Shown: piece after piece, positions 60,870 through 64,000 of the stretch
Layout of the letters: each line of letters begins with the position of its first letter
Position numbering within the stretch: position 1 is the first letter of the stretch
NCBI GenBank assembly: GCA_937951675.1
Contig: CALFBI010000006.1
Location: 124,001-188,000, forward strand
Direction of reading: 5' to 3'
From: an uncultured Verrucomicrobiales bacterium
GTDB lineage: Bacteria; Verrucomicrobiota; Verrucomicrobiia; Verrucomicrobiales; Akkermansiaceae
DNA length: 64,000 nt
Program-made: the position numbers and the translations under genes
Notes under the pieces: generated by a model
Database searches by the model: none
What the model was told of the DNA's origin: nothing
Seen by the model: only the letters and a program-made list of their open reading frames with translations

Positions 60870-62108
60870 GTGAGTGATTCGCCCATAAGACCACCTAAGA
60901 AATTTCATCCCGAACCTTTTGCTTATCATCAAGAAGTCGAGTTGACGATCGACTCCCTAACCAATCTTGGAGTCGGCCTTGGCAAAATAGAAGGCTGGGT
61001 CGTATTTGTTCCCTTCACCCTTCCTGGGGAAAAAGTAAAGGGACGGATTTACCGGAATGATTCGAGCTACTCACACGCCGATCTCGTAGAAGTCATCAGC
61101 CCTTCTCCTGACCGGACCGCCCCTCAATGTGTCCACTTTGGAACCTGTGGCGGCTGTCAATATCAGCACCTCTCTTATCAAAAGCAGCTTGAATGGAAAC
61201 AGCAACAAGTCGAAGAACTCCTGCTCCGTATGGCTCAAATTGAGTTCCCAGTCTCACCGACGATTCCTTCTCCAGCTCAATGGAACTACCGCTCCAAGCT
61301 CACCCCTCATTTCCAAAAACCAAAGGGGTCAACAATAGGCCCAATTGGCTTTCTTTCAGTCAGAAGCCGAAACCAAATCGTTGATGTGGCGCAGTGCCCG
61401 ATTGCCATGCCTGAGATTAATGATGCGCTTCCTTCCATCCGAAACCAGGTTCATAAGTCCGCCTCTCAATATAAAAAAGGCGCCACACTGCTCCTTCGAG
61501 CTACCGAAGGCCGAGTAGAAACAAATCACCAGTCTGTCATTGCTGAAAAAGTTGGCTCTCTTGAATTCCATTTCCTCGCAGGTGATTTTTTCCAAAATAA
61601 CCCTTTCATCTTAGAAGCCTTTACCTCGTATGCCAAAGAAGAAGCGTGTCAGGATGGTTGTGAATACTTAGTGGATGCTTACTGTGGCTCCGGGCTCTTC
61701 GCCCTCAGCCTTGCGAGTTCCTTCAAAAAAGTGATCGGGGTCGAAGTTTCTGAAACATCAGCAGATTGGGCGCGGCATAATGCCGAAAGTAATAAAATAG
61801 ACAATGCATCCTTCCTTGCGGCGTCTGCCGAGGAGATTTTTAAAGAAGTCGCCTTCCCTCCTGACCAAACCTGCATCTTAATTGATCCTCCTCGTAAAGG
61901 ATGCAGCCCTGATTTTTTAGCGCAGCTCTTCACCTTCCGCCCAAAACGAGTAGTCTACATCTCTTGTAATCCATCCACTCAGATCCGAGATTTACAAGAA
62001 TTTGATCAACAGGGGTATGAACTAAGTAAAGTGCAACCTTTCGACCTCTTTCCTCAAACCAAGCATCTTGAATGTGTCGCCACGTTGGTGCGAAAAGGTT
62101 CAGCGTAA
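60870..62108 (+). CDS. 23S rRNA m5U methyltransferase (RlmD/RlmCD family)
   Basis: About 412 residues. TRAM domain ([33 protein letters not shown]), the 4Fe-4S cysteines C-x5-CGGC and a later CPIAMPE, the methylase fold with [12 protein letters not shown], the DPPRKGCSP motif and the catalytic Cys in YISCNPST. Members methylate U1939 or U747 of 23S rRNA, or U54 of tRNA. The start is a GTG at 60870 (or TTG at 60834), as no ATG in frame is available. Its stop overlaps the convergent folE stop by 9 bases. Confidence 0.88.
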   Translation: MSDSPIRPPKKFHPEPFAYHQEVELTIDSLTNLGVGLGKIEGWVVFVPFTLPGEKVKGRIYRNDSSYSHADLVEVISPSPDRTAPQCVHFGTCGGCQYQHLSYQKQLEWKQQQVEELLLRMAQIEFPVSPTIPSPAQWNYRSKLTPHFQKPKGSTIGPIGFLSVRSRNQIVDVAQCPIAMPEINDALPSIRNQVHKSASQYKKGATLLLRATEGRVETNHQSVIAEKVGSLEFHFLAGDFFQNNPFILEAFTSYAKEEACQDGCEYLVDAYCGSGLFALSLASSFKKVIGVEVSETSADWARHNAESNKIDNASFLAASAEEIFKEVAFPPDQTCILIDPPRKGCSPDFLAQLFTFRPKRVVYISCNPSTQIRDLQEFDQQGYELSKVQPFDLFPQTKHLECVATLVRKGSA

Positions 62109-62681
62109 GCACTGGAAAAACTCCGTGCGTGTCTTCGGGTCTGACCTAAACAACCCATAGACTGCTGAGGTCACCATCTTCCCCTCTTTCTTGATTCCAC
62201 GCAGGCATTGGCAAGTATGATGAGCTTCAATCATCACAGCCACTCCTGCGGGCTTTAAAACTTCTTGAATCGAAGAGGCAATCTGCTGTGTCAACCTTTC
62301 CTGAACTTGAAGACGTCGAGCATACCCCTCTAAGGTGCGCGCGAGCTTTGATAAGCCAACCACACGACCCTCTTTATTCGGGATATAAGCAATATGAGCA
62401 ACTCCTTCGAAAGGAAGTAAATGATGCTCACAAAGAGAGCTGAAAGGCAGGTCTTTAGATAAAATCATCTGATCATACTGAGCCATCTCCAACTCATGGT
62501 CATCGAGCACAAAAGTCTTATTAAGGTGCTTACGAGGATCTTCCCCATACCCTACATTAAGCTCTTTGAACGCTTTTACAAAACGCTTAGGGGTCTCAAG
62601 CAGGCCTTCCCTTTCAGGGTTTTCACCAATATACTTAAGTAGCTCCCGAACGGCATCTTGTGCTTTCAGATCATCTGACAT
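62100..62681 (-). CDS. folE: GTP cyclohydrolase I
   Basis: A 193-residue type I GTP cyclohydrolase that makes dihydroneopterin triphosphate, the first step to folate/tetrahydrobiopterin. The zinc ligands are visible: Cys and His of [12 protein letters not shown] (Cys84, His87) and a Cys of HTCQCLRG. It is a zinc-dependent enzyme in the IA class; no zinc-independent FolE2 is seen in the window. The C-terminal Arg-rich end is normal. Its stop overlaps that of the RlmD-like gene. Confidence 0.95.
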   Translation of the reverse strand: MSDDLKAQDAVRELLKYIGENPEREGLLETPKRFVKAFKELNVGYGEDPRKHLNKTFVLDDHELEMAQYDQMILSKDLPFSSLCEHHLLPFEGVAHIAYIPNKEGRVVGLSKLARTLEGYARRLQVQERLTQQIASSIQEVLKPAGVAVMIEAHHTCQCLRGIKKEGKMVTSAVYGLFRSDPKTRTEFFQCLR

Positions 62682-62741
62682 GAAAGCTATGTTGCCTGAA
62701 GGCAGGCCTCACAATCAAGCACCTTTCACTCCCCCTTCAGA

Positions 62742-63827
62742 TCAACCGTATTGCTTGACCATTTCGTCAAAACAGCCTTGTTGCTCACTCATCGAGCGAG
62801 CCATTGCAAGCTGCACTCGAACTCGATCCAAGTTTTGCCCTTCTCTAGTCACTTGAAAGTAAGTATCGCCATTAAGGTAATCAGTAAGAAAACGCATTGC
62901 CAACTCCACTGATATCACTATTCCACAACGTGAAAGCCAACTTTTCTCAGTAGATGTCAAAATAGAGGAAGTGGCCTGGAGATACCCTTTGACGGCAGCT
63001 TCGAATAACTCCTTATCACAAAACGTTTGCTCGTGATGAGGATTATCCTCTGCCCCGACACAAGTGGCACTACGAACAAGGTCGCCGAAATCATCGATTA
63101 AAAAACCTGGCATCACGGTATCGAGGTCAATCACGCAAACCGCCTCGCCTGAGACCTCATCTAACATCACATTATTAAGTTTCGTATCATTATGCACCAC
63201 TCGAAGGGCTAATGCCCCAGAAGCCTTAGCTCCCATAGACTCTTCTAAAAGTGATTGATAAGAGAAGATTTCTCCCAACTCTTCCTGAATAGCCTCTGCG
63301 CGATGAACTCGGTCTTCAGCTACCGCTTCCTGCAAACTTTTTTGATACACAATCGGGTCATGAAAATGGGGAATCGTAACGGCTAAGGAGCTTACTTCAA
63401 AGTCTGACAGTCTTGTCGCAAACATCCCAAACCCGTAGGCGGCAGATTGCACAATTGCTGGAGATGGAGCGACATCATAGGTTCGGCAATCTTCGACAAA
63501 GTAAAAAGCTCTCCATACAGCCCCTTGAGCCGCCAAAAAAGAATCTCCCGTAATGGTTGGAACCAACCTTAACACTTCACGAGGGCTCTTTGCTTTCCTC
63601 GCCAGGTGCTCACAAACTTTGACAATATTATGCATCACGTCTTCAGGATTCTGAAAAACCTGAGTGTTTAAACCCTGAAGAATGAAAGCCCCTCTCTGAC
63701 AATCAATGCGGTAGGTCTCATTGATATGCCCGGTCGGAATCCGAGAAACCAAAGCATTTCCGTCATTAAAAAGAGGAAATTGAGCAATAATCTCACTGAG
63801 GAGTGCCGAAGGAGATGAGTGTTGCAT
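62742..63827 (-). CDS. NahK-like kinase (aminoglycoside phosphotransferase family)
   Basis: A 361-residue kinase with the APH/protein kinase-like fold. RVVHNDTKLNNVMLDE holds the catalytic Asp (HxD-type with Asn downstream), and CVIDLDTVMPGFLIDDFGDLVRSA is the metal-binding site. The layout and the GHINETYRI start match N-acetylhexosamine 1-kinase (NahK)-like enzymes that phosphorylate GlcNAc/GalNAc at C1, but the substrate cannot be assigned here. It ends 60 bases before folE and has the same direction. Confidence 0.8.
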   Translation of the reverse strand: MQHSSPSALLSEIIAQFPLFNDGNALVSRIPTGHINETYRIDCQRGAFILQGLNTQVFQNPEDVMHNIVKVCEHLARKAKSPREVLRLVPTITGDSFLAAQGAVWRAFYFVEDCRTYDVAPSPAIVQSAAYGFGMFATRLSDFEVSSLAVTIPHFHDPIVYQKSLQEAVAEDRVHRAEAIQEELGEIFSYQSLLEESMGAKASGALALRVVHNDTKLNNVMLDEVSGEAVCVIDLDTVMPGFLIDDFGDLVRSATCVGAEDNPHHEQTFCDKELFEAAVKGYLQATSSILTSTEKSWLSRCGIVISVELAMRFLTDYLNGDTYFQVTREGQNLDRVRVQLAMARSMSEQQGCFDEMVKQYG

Positions 63828-63902
63828 GGGCTAAAATATAACCAAATCTAAGAAAAAATCTCAAACTTGAAAAATAATGAAACTCCCTCAAGATCGTTTC
63901 CC

Positions 63903-64000
63903 GTGAGCCTTCATCAGAAAAAAAACTTCTCTTTCCAGCATCTCGAATCCGATCTGGAGCGCTTAGAGAAACGCCTCAAAAAGCTCACAACCCCTTTTCT
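63903..64000 (+). CDS. Start of an unidentified gene, truncated by the window edge
   Basis: An open frame from a GTG at 63903 (SLHQKKNFSFQHLESDLERLEKRL...) runs off the edge. The visible 32 residues look like an amphipathic helix. A 9-codon frame from an ATG at 63877 ends with TGA overlapping this GTG, so it could be a coupled leader peptide. Function unknown. Confidence 0.4.
   Translation, partial: MSLHQKKNFSFQHLESDLERLEKRLKKLTTPF

Noticed and set aside
1-64000. CRISPR arrays, insertion sequences, prophage or integrative element
   Set aside because: No regularly spaced repeats, transposase or integrase frames, or attachment-like repeats beside the tRNA were seen.

Overview
The window is about 64 kb of bacterial chromosome at roughly 46-48% G+C (estimated by eye). 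It is densely coding, with about 55 protein genes, one tRNA and no mobile element, CRISPR array or clear pseudogene. It most resembles the Verrucomicrobiota (PVC group). The clues are a fused MurC-MurB enzyme, a eukaryote-type UDP-glucose pyrophosphorylase, cysteine-free type B L31, an SHD1-like secreted protein, a divergent FtsZ with a very long tail and a full peptidoglycan/division cluster. No 16S gene is present, so the assignment is an inference.

Left part (1-12.6 kb): the end of secA and the gene rpsU come first. A zinc-uptake operon (znuA, an unknown 141-residue protein, znuC, znuB) follows, divergent from a Fur-family regulator. Between them lies a pair of 20-bp repeats that are good candidates for Zur operators. 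Next is a minus-strand run tyrA-aroA-cmk-plsC, a small lipoprotein and a CmpX-like membrane protein. A plus-strand trio then carries LuxE-like and LuxC-like fatty-acid reductase proteins and a divergent IF-1 paralogue, with tRNA-Asp behind it.

Middle (12.6-37.2 kb): mostly housekeeping genes (fabD, guaA, guaB, a HAD phosphatase, UGPase, rpoN, a glutaredoxin, a RibD-like reductase, an FKBP isomerase, rpsA, ilvC, a cysteine desulfurase, rpmE, an MnmM-like methylase, hflX, a pseudouridine synthase, mqo and typA) plus a divergent TetR/SDR pair.

The dcw cluster (37.2-56.9 kb, minus strand): in transcription order mraZ, rsmH, ftsL-like, ftsI, murE, murF, mraY, murD, a LysM protein, ftsW, murG, murC-murB, ddl, ftsQ, ftsA and ftsZ. 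It starts at a promoter overlaid by three 10-bp-spaced candidate MraZ boxes and ends in a hairpin terminator after ftsZ. Nearly every junction is an ATGA-type overlap or a gap of a few bases, so the genes are probably co-transcribed and translationally coupled. FtsZ has altered acidic residues in the T7 loop, the loop that completes the GTPase site of the neighbouring subunit.

Right part (57.1-64 kb): ugd (UDP-glucose dehydrogenase, which would use the UGPase product), rsmB, an ACP-phosphodiesterase-like protein, two small proteins, an RlmD-like methyltransferase, folE, a NahK-like sugar kinase and the start of one more gene.

General features: genes at the head of transcription units mostly lack a Shine-Dalgarno sequence, and several zinc-linked themes recur (Zur operon, cysteine-free L31, a cysteine-poor FmdB-like protein). 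The most distinctive points are the FtsZ T7 loop, the LuxE/LuxC/IF-1-like trio without luciferase genes, the paired Zur-like operators and the MraZ repeat promoter. I found no system that is clearly new as a whole.
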